Below, in pieces: positions 54,436-62,875 of a DNA stretch of 64,000 bases. This DNA is from Rhodophyticola sp. CCM32 (GTDB lineage Bacteria > Pseudomonadota > Alphaproteobacteria > Rhodobacterales > Rhodobacteraceae), in contig NZ_CP038492.1 of the NCBI RefSeq assembly GCF_004751985.1, forward strand, positions 1,550,001 to 1,614,000. The letters run 5' to 3'. Numbering within the stretch: the first letter of the stretch is position 1; every line of letters begins with the position of its first letter. The notes beneath the pieces are model-generated. The model ran no database searches and was not told where the DNA came from. It saw nothing but the letters and a program-made list of their open reading frames with translations. The translations under genes and the position numbers were made by a program.

Positions 54436-54811
54436 GGGTCAGGCCCCCTTAAATCCATGCCATCAGTTTGGCAGATTTTTTCGCGTGACGAGGCGCAGGG
54501 CTGCCGGAATAGAGCAGAAATCGTTTAATCTGAATCAAAATTCGCTGCCTTTCGATCAGCAAGCGCTGATCTCAAACGCGAATTTTGATGAGCGATGGTG
54601 CAGAATAAAACGATTTCGCTTTAGTGGTTCTATTTCAAAGGCCTGCAACGATGCTCACGCGGGACATCCGCCAAACCCGAAGGGCGCCGATTTCACATCA
54701 TCTCAGCGGCGTGCGCCGCTTGACCGTAGAACACCTATGGCCGGCGCGCCGCAAACCACTGATATGTCGTGAAATCGGCGCTGACGGTATGGATTTAAGG
54801 GGGCCTGACCC
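54436..54811. mobile_element. 376-bp non-autonomous element with 26-bp terminal inverted repeats
   Basis: The first and last 26 bases (54436-54461 and 54786-54811; beginning GGGTCAGGCCCCCTTAAATC) are inverted copies with one mismatch, flanked by TA on each side. The interior is strongly palindromic: AAATCGTTT/AAACGATTT, ATCAAAATTCGC/GCGAATTTTGAT (54534-54545, 54578-54589) and GCGCCGATTTCAC/GTGAAATCGGCGC (54684-54696, 54769-54781). No transposase is encoded; a 95-codon frame inside has no recognisable domain. Confidence 0.8.
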
Positions 54812-54826
54812 TAAAGCATCCGACTT

Positions 54827-54985
54827 TTAACTTGAGACATATCCGGCAGCCTTAAAGTAGTTCCAGCATTCGTCTGGCGTGTAGAGGTCACAGATTTCTG
54901 TGAGAGCGTGGAACGTGTCAGTGAAGGTTCGAGCGCCGATCCTGCGTAGGTGTGCTTTGAGTTTCGAGAACGCCATCTCAATTGA
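54827..54985 (-). pseudogene. IS630-type transposase, C-terminal remnant
   Basis: About 53 codons read IEMAFSKLKAHLRR..., then ALTEICDLYTPDECWNYF and a stop at 54827, the typical end of a different IS630-like DDE transposase (…NPIE-MAFSKLKA…). The upstream part is missing at the junction with the IS110-type element. Confidence 0.75.
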
Positions 54986-55062
54986 TGGTGTGGATGGCTC
55001 CTGCTCCCGGCGTCGCGATGCGCCATGATGGGGTGTCATTGTCCCAACTTGAGGAGCCATCC

Positions 55063-56262
55063 ATGAATGAAGTTAGCACAGTCGGCGTCGACCTCGCCAA
55101 GAATGTCATACAGATCCATGGCGTTGATTGCGACGGGAATGTTGTGGTTCGGCGTCAGCTGCGGAGAGGTCAGTTTCTCACGTTCTTCGAAGAGCGCCCA
55201 GCATGCCTGATCGGCATCGAGGCGTGTTCGGGATCCCATCACTGGGGACGACAACGACAAGAGATGGGCCACGCGGTCCGACTGATGCCGCCGTCCTATG
55301 TGAAGCCCTACGTCAAGCGGAACAAGACAGATGCGGCCGATGCGGAGGCAATCTGCGAAGCGGTCACCCGGCCTTCGATGCGGTTTGTTCCCGTGAAGAG
55401 CGAGGCGGACTCCGCGGCGCTTGTCCTGCACCGGGCGCGGGATTTTCTCGTCGGTCAGGTCACGCAAACCGGCAACGCGATCCGCGCTCACATGGCTGAG
55501 TTTGGTATCGTTACGGCGAAGGGATCAAAGCGCGTCGCGAGCCTGGCAGAGGAGTTGGACGCCTTGCCCGAGGCCGCGCGCCTTCCGCTCCGGGTGTTGT
55601 TCGATCAACTGGCAGAGACGCAATCGCGAATCGAGCAGCTGACCGACGAGATCAAGGAGGTTCACCGGCACAACGAAGTGAGCCGCCGTCTGGCATCGAT
55701 CCCAGGCGTCGGCGTGCTGACCGCAACCGCGATTGCCGCAACGACACCGGATGTCAGCAATTTCGGCTCGGCGCGGGACTATGCTGCCTGGCTCGGCCTG
55801 ACGCCGAAGCAGCACTCGACCGGCGGGAAGCCCCGAAGCGGTGGCATCTCGAAGATGGGCAACCGTTATATCCGGCGCCTGCTTTACCTTGGGGCCATGG
55901 CGCAGATCATGGTCCGGCGCAGAAGTCGCCACATGGGCACCGACTGGCTGTCGCGAAAGCTGGCGACAAAGGAGACAAGGGTCGTTGCGATCGCCTTGGC
56001 GATAGGCAAGTTGATTGAGATTGCTGGCAATCCGCGATTGCCCCAGCAGAGCCAATGCCTCAGCCGCTGCCTTCTTTTCCTCAACCTGATCCGCTGGACG
56101 GGTCTTTCTCAGCTTGGCATCCTCAGCAAAGACACAAGCCCGCACATAAGCACTGAGTGTCATGCCCGCCGCGAGCTCTTCCAACCGTGCCCGTTCATGG
56201 GGCGTCAGGCGCAGGGTGAGCGGCGACAATGTGGTACGCGCCTTTTGCTTGGACGCTTTTGA
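55063..56262 (+). CDS. IS110-family transposase, C-terminus replaced
   Basis: A 399-codon frame. Residues 1 to about 312 are an IS110 DEDD transposase: VSTVGVDLAKNVIQIHG (catalytic Asp), NKTDAADAEAICEA, and the C-terminal transposase_20 region RLASIPGVGVLTATAIAA and KPRSGGISKMGNRYIRRLL. After ETRVVAIALA (about base 55999) the normal short tail is lost and the frame continues antisense through a mobC fragment, adding about 88 meaningless residues. The first 312 residues hold the catalytic motifs, but element ends are not evident, so mobility is doubtful. Confidence 0.82.
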   Translation: MNEVSTVGVDLAKNVIQIHGVDCDGNVVVRRQLRRGQFLTFFEERPACLIGIEACSGSHHWGRQRQEMGHAVRLMPPSYVKPYVKRNKTDAADAEAICEAVTRPSMRFVPVKSEADSAALVLHRARDFLVGQVTQTGNAIRAHMAEFGIVTAKGSKRVASLAEELDALPEAARLPLRVLFDQLAETQSRIEQLTDEIKEVHRHNEVSRRLASIPGVGVLTATAIAATTPDVSNFGSARDYAAWLGLTPKQHSTGGKPRSGGISKMGNRYIRRLLYLGAMAQIMVRRRSRHMGTDWLSRKLATKETRVVAIALAIGKLIEIAGNPRLPQQSQCLSRCLLFLNLIRWTGLSQLGILSKDTSPHISTECHARRELFQPCPFMGRQAQGERRQCGTRLLLGRF

Positions 56263-56310
56263 GAACACAGGCGCGACGTTGGGATCTTTCGATGATGCAA
56301 GACGGGTCAT
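55998..56310 (-). pseudogene. mobC: Relaxosome protein MobC, 3'-truncated
   Basis: From ATG 56310 the minus strand encodes about 104 residues: TLSPLTLRLTPHERARLEEL, MTLSAYVRACVFAED (ribbon-helix-helix type) and LLGQSRIASNLNQLAY, typical of MobC accessory proteins of mobilisable plasmids. The frame then runs into the IS110 gene, so the C-terminus is lost. The relaxase is absent. It indicates that part of this region derives from a mobilisable plasmid or element. Confidence 0.75.
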
Positions 56311-56510
56311 GGCGCAGGCTCCTCAAATGAAGAAGCCAGCCCCGGATCGTCCTCACCTTGATCTGGAGCATCTTTCGCCGCCTCAGCAAACGCCGCCAAC
56401 CTGTGGATAACTTCCGGCTCAGTCCGAAGAATGCTTGTCCATTCCTCCAATTCTGTCAGGATCTGATCGCACTCAGAAGGTTCTAGGTTTGTCTTCTCCG
56501 GTGCACCATT
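56307..56510 (-). other. Short open frame coupled to mobC
   Basis: Minus-strand frame of 67 codons ending in ...SSFEEPAP with its TGA overlapping the mobC ATG (ATGA). It reads NLEPSECDQILTELEEWTS, RTEPEVIHRLAAF and so on, an acidic sequence I do not recognise. There is no ATG; TTG near 56455 is a possible start. The overlap suggests a real gene preceding mobC that has lost its 5' end at the recombinase junction. Confidence 0.4.
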
Positions 56511-56874
56511 TCACATTTTGATGTGAAATCCGCGAAAACTCAAACATTACAGATACTTGTGGAGTTCGAAGTCCGGTTTTTCGATCATACACCAAAGGCG
56601 CTTTGAAGGCCGTTTTCAGGATGGTTTTGCGCACGGTCAGTGAGCCGTTTTCATAGATATTCCAAGGGCTTGACAGGAAGTCGCGCAAAAGTTCGAACAC
56701 GTCGCCCATCTTTGCTTTTGGTTTCGATTCATGCGCCATTTTATCGTTCATCAGCAGCTTTTCCTCTTCCAGCGTTTCGATTTTTCCTTCAAGCGCCGCT
56801 ATGACCTTTGGGTTTGAGGTTTCGACCAACCGTTCGAGTAAGCCATCTTGTTGCTTGTCGAACGGTTGGCTCAA
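56473..56874 (-). pseudogene. Serine site-specific recombinase, C-terminal remnant
   Basis: About 130 codons: LLERLVETSNPKVIAALEGKI, then a coiled-coil-like EEEKLLMNDKMAH and DFLSSPWNIYENGSLTVRKTIL, the C-terminal region of large serine recombinases. The resolvase catalytic domain is absent, and a stop lies in frame just upstream (56887-56889). The only start is a TTG inside the domain. It is the probable relic of the enzyme that integrated or mobilised the island. Confidence 0.65.
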
Positions 56875-56894
56875 GCTCAGGTGGCGTCAATATC

Positions 56895-56975
56895 GATAGT
56901 TCAAAACTATCACGAATCCTAAAGAAATCATATTCTGGCCACACCGGTGCCAAACGCAGCGGAGAAACCGTCTCC
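56895..56975 (+). promoter_or_regulatory. Leader region of the Roadblock-GTPase operon
   Basis: Three palindromic features precede the Roadblock gene: GATAGTT-caa-AACTATC (56895-56911), CACCGGTG (56942-56949) and GGAGA-aaccg-TCTCC (56961-56975). They may be operators or leader hairpins. No clear sigma-70 hexamers can be assigned. Confidence 0.35.
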
Positions 56976-57006
56976 ACTGACACACATGAACTCTATGGAG
57001 ACTAAA

Positions 57007-57375
57007 ATGGCTAACTCTAGCAACACTGACCTCAGCCCGCTCGCAGATATCAGCGGATTCATCGCAGCATGCCTCGTCGATGGCGAATCCGGCCTCATGC
57101 TGGCGCAGCAGACGTCTGGAACGAAATTCGACATCGAAGCGGCCGGCGCGGCCAATACTGAAGTTGTCCGTGCCAAGAACGAAGCGATGGCAGCACTGGA
57201 CCTGAACGACTCAATTGAGGACATTCTCATTTCGCTCGGGACGCAACTGCATTTGATCCGTCCTTTGGAGTCAAATCCAATGGTGTTTGTCTATGTCGCG
57301 TTGGATCGCAAGAAGGCGAATCTTGGCATGGCGCGTATGACTGTGAAGAAAGTCGAAGGCGAACTGAAAGTCTGA
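57007..57375 (+). CDS. Roadblock/LC7-family protein
   Basis: A 122-residue single-domain protein with the Roadblock/LC7 pattern: beta hairpin ISGFIAACLVDGESGLMLAQ (15-34), helix DIEAAGAANTEVVRAKNEAMAAL (42-64), strands SIEDILISLGTQLHLIRPL (69-87) and PMVFVYVALDR (91-101), and helix KANLGMARMTVKKVE (103-117). In MglB and relatives this fold dimerises and serves as a GAP or platform for small GTPases. It stands directly before four GTPase genes on the same strand, so it is probably their regulator. GGAG seven bases upstream supports ATG 57007 over one at 56986. Confidence 0.82.
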   Translation: MANSSNTDLSPLADISGFIAACLVDGESGLMLAQQTSGTKFDIEAAGAANTEVVRAKNEAMAALDLNDSIEDILISLGTQLHLIRPLESNPMVFVYVALDRKKANLGMARMTVKKVEGELKV

Positions 57376-57387
57376 TGCACTTTCCCT

Positions 57388-57424
57388 TGTGACACGCTCC
57401 GTTGGGAACATCGGGCGTGTCACA
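57388..57424 (+). terminator. Hairpin between the Roadblock gene and the first GTPase gene
   Basis: TGTGACACGC (57388-57397) and GCGTGTCACA (57415-57424) are a perfect 10-bp inverted repeat with a 17-base loop, 13 bases after the Roadblock stop. There is no T-run. It could attenuate read-through so that the small protein exceeds the GTPases, or be an operator. Confidence 0.55.
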
Positions 57425-57487
57425 GTTGCGCCAACGATCTCATCTGAACAGCCACCGAGAAGGTGGATTGAGTAGAAGGGCCGTCAA

Positions 57488-59449
57488 ATGTCGGATCGAC
57501 TAGATTTTATGAAACAGTACCGCGATGGCTTCGAAAAGTTGAATGCCTTCTGGGAAGAGCTTGATACAATCGAAGAAGCCATCAATCGCTTCGCCGGGGA
57601 CGCACTTTCCTTCGCCCAAGATCCACTTGAAGACGTATTGGACGGCATTAACGCGTTCGAGCCATCAGTAAGTGTCATCGGACAAATTAAGGCCGGCAAG
57701 AGCACCCTCTTGAACGCCATTATCGGCAAAGAGGACTTGTTGCCCTCAGATGTGAATCCCTGGACCTCCGTTATCACAGCACTCCATCTCAACAACCGCA
57801 ACCAGCCCCCGAATGCCAAGGCCGTCTTCCAGTTTTTCGATCAGGACGAATGGGATCGATTGGTTGCGACAGGCGGCCGGCTTGGCCAGATGGCGGAGCG
57901 CGCCGGTTTCGAAGGCGAAGCCGACGAAGTCCGCGAGCAAATTGCCGAAATGAAGCGATCGACGCAAGAACGGCTAGGAGATGAGTTTCATCAGCTTCTA
58001 GGCAGCTCTCGCGCCTTCCCGACCTTGGATAAAGACACAATCGACCGCTACATTTGCTACGGTGATGTCGATGAAGTCGAGGCGGGGTCAACCGAAGGGG
58101 TCTATGCAGACATCACCAAGACCGCAGATCTCTACTTGAATCTTCCGCATCTGCCCAAGGGATTGTGTGTACGCGATACGCCCGGAGTGAACGATACGTT
58201 CATGATGCGCGAGCAGATTACCTTAAACGCGATCAGCGATAGTCGCGTTTGCGTTGTCGTTCTTTCCGCGCACCAAGCCCTTTCCAACATGGACCTAGCT
58301 CTGCTCAGGATCATTTGCAGTATCGACGCCCGCGAAGTGCTTATCTTTGTAAACCGCATCGATGAACTGGAGGATCCGGCTACGGAGCAGGAGAACATCG
58401 AGAAATCCATCAAGGCCACCTTGAACCGCCTTGGTATCGGAAGCGGCATCGAAATCATTTTCGGATCAGGGTATTGGGCGAACTTTGCCAATTCGGACAA
58501 GGTACAGATGCTTCCCGCCAGCCGGGCGGCCCTAGCCAAGTTGTACAACGGCGACACCGAAGACCTAGAAGAATTGCGCCAACGGGCCATGGTCTCCTCG
58601 GGCATCGTGCGCTTGCTAGAAGCCATTTCTATCCGTGTGGTTGAAGGCCCCGGCCGTGCCTTTCTCAACGACATCCGCAAGGAGCTCAACTCGATGATCG
58701 AGATGAGTGAGACCGTCGAAAATATAGGGGTCAAAAGCCCTCTAAGCTTATCCAATATCAAGATGACGTCCGAGGAGATGTCACGACAAGTCGCAAATAT
58801 CCGTGACAAGAGCCTGAGCAATTTTGACGCCAAAGCCAACGAACTGCAGGCGGGCTTGCGCGAACGTCTAGAACGCGCGCAAGAAGCTTTCGTCGAATCC
58901 GCTCTACTTGCCTTGCAATCGCACTTGGAACTATCGAGCGAGGTTGGGTCATGGTCGCACGACCCGAGCAGTCTGCGGATGATGATGAAGACCGGTTACA
59001 CCTCGTATTGTGCGAAACTGCGCCGCGTCGGCGAAACCGCCTTCGACGATGTCCTTGATGGTATTCAGGACATCCTGGAGAACGATTTGGGCGTATTCCG
59101 CGAAGGAGATTCCATCGAATTCCCGGAACAGGCACAGCACAAACCTCCGACGGTCATTGCACGAACCATGACCCTTGATCTGCAGGGTTCGTGGTGGCGA
59201 AAATACTGGCGCATCGGGCGAAAGAGCGCAGCTGAAAAGCGTTACAGAACAGTCATCGAGGCAGAGACCAATCCACTTATCGAGGACCTCATTTCCAGTT
59301 TTTTCGAGCCGACCGTGCAACGTACTCGCGCCATCGTAGAGGAGTTTTCCGACCAACAAGGCGCCTTCTGCCATGCGATTGTAGAACACTTCGATCGCAA
59401 CCGCTCGGAAAGTGAAGAACGAGCATCACAACGGAGGCTTTCGGCATGA
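57488..59449 (+). CDS. Dynamin-like GTPase, long type, copy 1
   Basis: A 653-residue dynamin-superfamily GTPase. G1 is GQIKAGKST (65-73), the G2/switch I region LLPSDVNPWTSVIT (84-97), G3 DTPG (230-233) and G4 NRID (289-292). Long helical segments follow (about 380-560), then a tryptophan/basic patch SWWRKYWR around 568-575 that could be a membrane-contacting tip, then more helix. There is no signal peptide. It is closely related in layout and motifs to the 60729 gene. Its stop overlaps the next start by ATGA. Bacterial dynamin-like proteins tubulate or fuse membranes after GTP-driven assembly; that this one does so is inferred from the family. Confidence 0.85.
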   Translation: MSDRLDFMKQYRDGFEKLNAFWEELDTIEEAINRFAGDALSFAQDPLEDVLDGINAFEPSVSVIGQIKAGKSTLLNAIIGKEDLLPSDVNPWTSVITALHLNNRNQPPNAKAVFQFFDQDEWDRLVATGGRLGQMAERAGFEGEADEVREQIAEMKRSTQERLGDEFHQLLGSSRAFPTLDKDTIDRYICYGDVDEVEAGSTEGVYADITKTADLYLNLPHLPKGLCVRDTPGVNDTFMMREQITLNAISDSRVCVVVLSAHQALSNMDLALLRIICSIDAREVLIFVNRIDELEDPATEQENIEKSIKATLNRLGIGSGIEIIFGSGYWANFANSDKVQMLPASRAALAKLYNGDTEDLEELRQRAMVSSGIVRLLEAISIRVVEGPGRAFLNDIRKELNSMIEMSETVENIGVKSPLSLSNIKMTSEEMSRQVANIRDKSLSNFDAKANELQAGLRERLERAQEAFVESALLALQSHLELSSEVGSWSHDPSSLRMMMKTGYTSYCAKLRRVGETAFDDVLDGIQDILENDLGVFREGDSIEFPEQAQHKPPTVIARTMTLDLQGSWWRKYWRIGRKSAAEKRYRTVIEAETNPLIEDLISSFFEPTVQRTRAIVEEFSDQQGAFCHAIVEHFDRNRSESEERASQRRLSA

Positions 59450-60732
59450 AACGCTACAAGCAAGACCAACGTCCTACAGTGGTTGCAATCGCGAAAAGTG
59501 TTTCGGATGAAGAGGCGGAAGTCAGCTCCGGGCGCCGCAAGCCCAGGATTTTGATTGCCGGAGAATTCAGTGCAGGCAAGACTCGCCTGATTACGGGATT
59601 GCTGCATGATGACGTTCTGCCATCGAACGTGACCGCGACGGCGTTGCCGCCGGTTTGGATCGTTGGCGGAGCGCCCGCCATGGCGGCGGTCACGCTGTCC
59701 AACACTGTGAAAGCGATCAAGTCCTATGACGAGGTTTCGTTGAAGGACACCCGCTTCATCATCGTGTCGCACCCAGCGGAGATCTTGAAGGCGATCGATA
59801 TCATCGACACCCCAGGAAGCTCCGACCCCAATATCTCGACCGAAAGCTGGGAAGAGATGCTAAGCTACGCCGACAGCGTCATTTGGTGCACCAATGCGAC
59901 GCAGGCCTGGCGACAAAGCGAAAAAGCCTTCTGGAAGGAGCTACCAGACCAACTTGTCGGTGACGCGACGCTTCTGGTGACCCATGCGGACCGAATGCCG
60001 GACACACAGATGGCCGACCGTGTCCTTCGACGGGTCCAGCGCGAGGCGAGGCCTTTCTTCAGCACGTTCAAGATGGCTGCATTGATCGACCCACGCGATG
60101 TTGCCGGCGTCTCCGAGATGGTGATCAGGGATATCGCGCCGAGGGCGGGGCAACTGGGCCAAAGCAACGCGATGGTCGCATCCTTTGCGGCGAAACAGGA
60201 GAAAGCTGCTGACGACCAGGGACTTCGCGGTCAATCCCAGCCAGCTATCATTCCGCGTCGCGTAAAGCCATTTGATAAATCCTGTAGTCTACAGTTCCCG
60301 GACAAGCGTGACACCGTAGGTCAAATCGAAGATGATCCAACACCTGCAAAGGACGACGAATTCAATGCGGAATCGGGTGCTGACGAAGCCCTCAATGACG
60401 TTGCGCACTCAAAGGACGACAAGAAAATGCGTCCGGAGGCAGAGTTCAGCTTGCCTGCTGAGGACGCTCCTCCACTTTTCGATGATGTGGAGTCAGAGGA
60501 CACACAGCAGAGGACGGTGCCTTCGTTGTCTGCAAAGGAACTCTGGCGACGTGTCTTGAAGGACATCGACCGTTCAGACCCGGAAGCGATCCTGGGCGGT
60601 GTGGACATTCTCATCTCTTATGTCGAGCAACAAGCCCATGCCGGACCAAAGCATGTGCTCCAGGAGAACACTGACAATAGCGAACAGGGCGAACTCTTGA
60701 CCATTCGCGAATTCATGGAGGCCGAAGCATGA
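59446..60732 (+). CDS. Short dynamin-like GTPase with acidic tail, copy 1
   Basis: A 428-residue GTPase: G1 GEFSAGKT (39-46), G2 LPSNVTATALPP, G3 DTPG (121-124), G4 THAD (179-182). The segment SVIWCTNATQAWRQSEKAF (144-162) matches IFIWVTIASQAWRLTEKSI in the 62876 gene, showing that the two short GTPases are paralogues. Residues about 270-370 are acidic and probably disordered, followed by a helical end (ELWRRVLKDIDRSDPEAIL, TIREFMEAEA). No long stalk is present, so it may work as partner of a long dynamin-like protein. It overlaps both neighbours by four bases. Confidence 0.8.
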   Translation: MKRYKQDQRPTVVAIAKSVSDEEAEVSSGRRKPRILIAGEFSAGKTRLITGLLHDDVLPSNVTATALPPVWIVGGAPAMAAVTLSNTVKAIKSYDEVSLKDTRFIIVSHPAEILKAIDIIDTPGSSDPNISTESWEEMLSYADSVIWCTNATQAWRQSEKAFWKELPDQLVGDATLLVTHADRMPDTQMADRVLRRVQREARPFFSTFKMAALIDPRDVAGVSEMVIRDIAPRAGQLGQSNAMVASFAAKQEKAADDQGLRGQSQPAIIPRRVKPFDKSCSLQFPDKRDTVGQIEDDPTPAKDDEFNAESGADEALNDVAHSKDDKKMRPEAEFSLPAEDAPPLFDDVESEDTQQRTVPSLSAKELWRRVLKDIDRSDPEAILGGVDILISYVEQQAHAGPKHVLQENTDNSEQGELLTIREFMEAEA

Positions 60733-62852
60733 AAATCGCACCACAACTCAAATCCGAACTTGATTTCTTGCAAGATGCACTCGGTCAAATCGACAAAACG
60801 GTTGATCGGAAGGCACGTGGGAATTTCAGGGAAATCCAAACTGCACTCAACGATTGGGCCGTGAAGGTCGCCGTTATCGGTCAGGTCAAGGCCGGCAAAT
60901 CTACATTCCTCAATGCGTTTCTTCGACAGGACAATCTGCTGCCCTCGGATGTGAACCCCTGGACCTCTGTGGTCACGAATATTCGCATCAATATCCCGGG
61001 CGATCCCATTGCAGGTGCAAGGTTCGATTTCTTCGATGAAAACGACTGGCAAGAGATCGTTGATGGCGGGTCGCGCATCCGTAAGCTGACCGAGCAGCTT
61101 TTGCCCGGCTTCGACACAGAGCTTTTACGCAAACAATCGGAAACCATGAAGGCGCAAGCAAAGCAGCGCCTCGGTTCGCACTACGAAACCCTTCTGGGCA
61201 AAAGCCACGAATATGATTTCCTGACGCCCGATCTGCTGCAGCGCTATGTTTGCGCCGGTCCGGCTGACGATGAAAAATCCGATAAATCAGCGTTGGGGCG
61301 CTACGCGACCCTGACGAAGGTAGCAAATGCAAGCATGCGTATGCCCGAGTTTCAGGTTCCCACAATTGTCACCGACACGCCGGGTGTGAACGACCCGTTT
61401 CTCGTGCGCGACGAGTTCACCTGTCGCAGCCTCGATAACTCGGACGTCTTTATCGTCGCGCTTTCAGCGCACCAGCCATTGACGGATGTCGACATCGCCC
61501 TCATCCGGATTCTTGCCAAGCAGGACAACAAGGATGTTCTTGTCTTCCTCAACCGGATCGATGAACTGGACGACTACAGTGTCGAAGTTCCGCGAGTTGT
61601 TGCCGATGTTGAACATCGTCTGCGGCTTGCCATCCCCAACATAGACTTCGCCGTCGTCGTCGGCAGTGCATTCATGGCGAACATTGCGATGCGTGTTGAT
61701 GACGAAGCCGCAATGTTGCGCGATACGCTCGATACCCCGGAATTGTCCGAATACCTGCAGAGGAAATATTCGCACGTTCCCAAGAACCCGATTGACCGAC
61801 TGTTGCTTGGTTCCGGGCTCGACGACGTCCGAACTGCCCTGTCCCGCGTAATCGACAATGGCGTCGGCCGCGGCCAGCTTGCCAAGATTCTCGGTGACGT
61901 TCGGGCAGAGATCAGTGCAACCCAATTTGTGACAAAGCAAGAGAGGCTTTCGATCCATAGTCAGGTCGAAAGCATCCAAGGCACCGTGGCGGAGGCCGCT
62001 GCAAACGAGATTGCCGGTGAAATCGGCAAGCTTTCGGAGATCCAATCCCGGATCAGCGAATTGGTCGACAACGCCGAAGAGCAGATAGAATCCCTGGTCT
62101 CGAAATCGTGGTCGAAGCTGGAAACCAAGTTGGTCGAGCAGGTTCAGACGTTCCTGGGAAAGCAAGACAGTCTCGTCGATGATCGAGTGCTTCGTACAAG
62201 CCTCTCCAGCGACAAGCCAAGGCCACTGGAAATCGATCTGGGTCCGCTTCAGCGCATTATCGAAACAGATGTGACCAGGGCCTTCGAAAAATCACGGGCC
62301 ACGACGGATGTCACGTTGAACAATTGTCTGCACGCCTGCCGGAACCTCATCAGTGATACATTCGACGAATCCGTTGCGGACATTGATCTCAGCGGCATCC
62401 CATTCGATGATTTCGCATCTACCGTACTGCTCGTAAAGAAGAAAATCACTTTGGAAGTCGTCATGGATCGCGGCTGGAAGTTCTGGGCCAGAGATGCAAC
62501 ACCGAACTGGCCCAAAACAATCGCCGCACTTCGGACCATTGCCACTGAAGAAATGCACCAGCCAATTCAAAAGGTTCTGCTGGCCTTCAACGATGCCCAG
62601 GTTGAGCGTGCCAGCGCCGGCATGTCGCGCATTCGGGTTATGCTGAGAATGGTAGATGCGGCGATCAGCGACGAGACCCACCGCCTCAAGCGGGATCGGA
62701 CCGCCTTGGCAAAGCTTGCCGGAGACCCAGAAGAACAGAGGGCAATGGCGCATAGGTTGCAAAGCAAGATCAACATTCTCGACCGACGCATGGTAAACTT
62801 GTCCGCTCTTGAAGCCGGGTTACAGAAGCCAGACCTTTCGAGCGCCGCGTAA
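60729..62852 (+). CDS. Dynamin-like GTPase, long type, copy 2
   Basis: A 707-residue dynamin-superfamily GTPase: G1 GQVKAGKST (51-59), LLPSDVNPWTSVVT (70-83), G3 DTPG (216-219) and G4 NRID (275-278). The stalk region (about 370-560) is helical with strong coiled-coil character (EIQSRISELVDNAEEQIESL). A GWKFWARD patch near 582-589 occupies the same place as the tryptophan patch of copy 1. The shared G2 sequence and spacing show that the two long proteins arose by duplication, but they have diverged widely elsewhere. ATGA overlap with the preceding gene; 23 bases to the next. Confidence 0.85.
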   Translation: MKIAPQLKSELDFLQDALGQIDKTVDRKARGNFREIQTALNDWAVKVAVIGQVKAGKSTFLNAFLRQDNLLPSDVNPWTSVVTNIRINIPGDPIAGARFDFFDENDWQEIVDGGSRIRKLTEQLLPGFDTELLRKQSETMKAQAKQRLGSHYETLLGKSHEYDFLTPDLLQRYVCAGPADDEKSDKSALGRYATLTKVANASMRMPEFQVPTIVTDTPGVNDPFLVRDEFTCRSLDNSDVFIVALSAHQPLTDVDIALIRILAKQDNKDVLVFLNRIDELDDYSVEVPRVVADVEHRLRLAIPNIDFAVVVGSAFMANIAMRVDDEAAMLRDTLDTPELSEYLQRKYSHVPKNPIDRLLLGSGLDDVRTALSRVIDNGVGRGQLAKILGDVRAEISATQFVTKQERLSIHSQVESIQGTVAEAAANEIAGEIGKLSEIQSRISELVDNAEEQIESLVSKSWSKLETKLVEQVQTFLGKQDSLVDDRVLRTSLSSDKPRPLEIDLGPLQRIIETDVTRAFEKSRATTDVTLNNCLHACRNLISDTFDESVADIDLSGIPFDDFASTVLLVKKKITLEVVMDRGWKFWARDATPNWPKTIAALRTIATEEMHQPIQKVLLAFNDAQVERASAGMSRIRVMLRMVDAAISDETHRLKRDRTALAKLAGDPEEQRAMAHRLQSKINILDRRMVNLSALEAGLQKPDLSSAA

Positions 62853-62875
62853 GGGCAGAATGGGAAGACCGAGAC

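Noticed and set aside
54485..54772. 95-codon frame within the 376-bp element
   Set aside because: It is composed largely of the internal inverted repeats and resembles no protein family I know.
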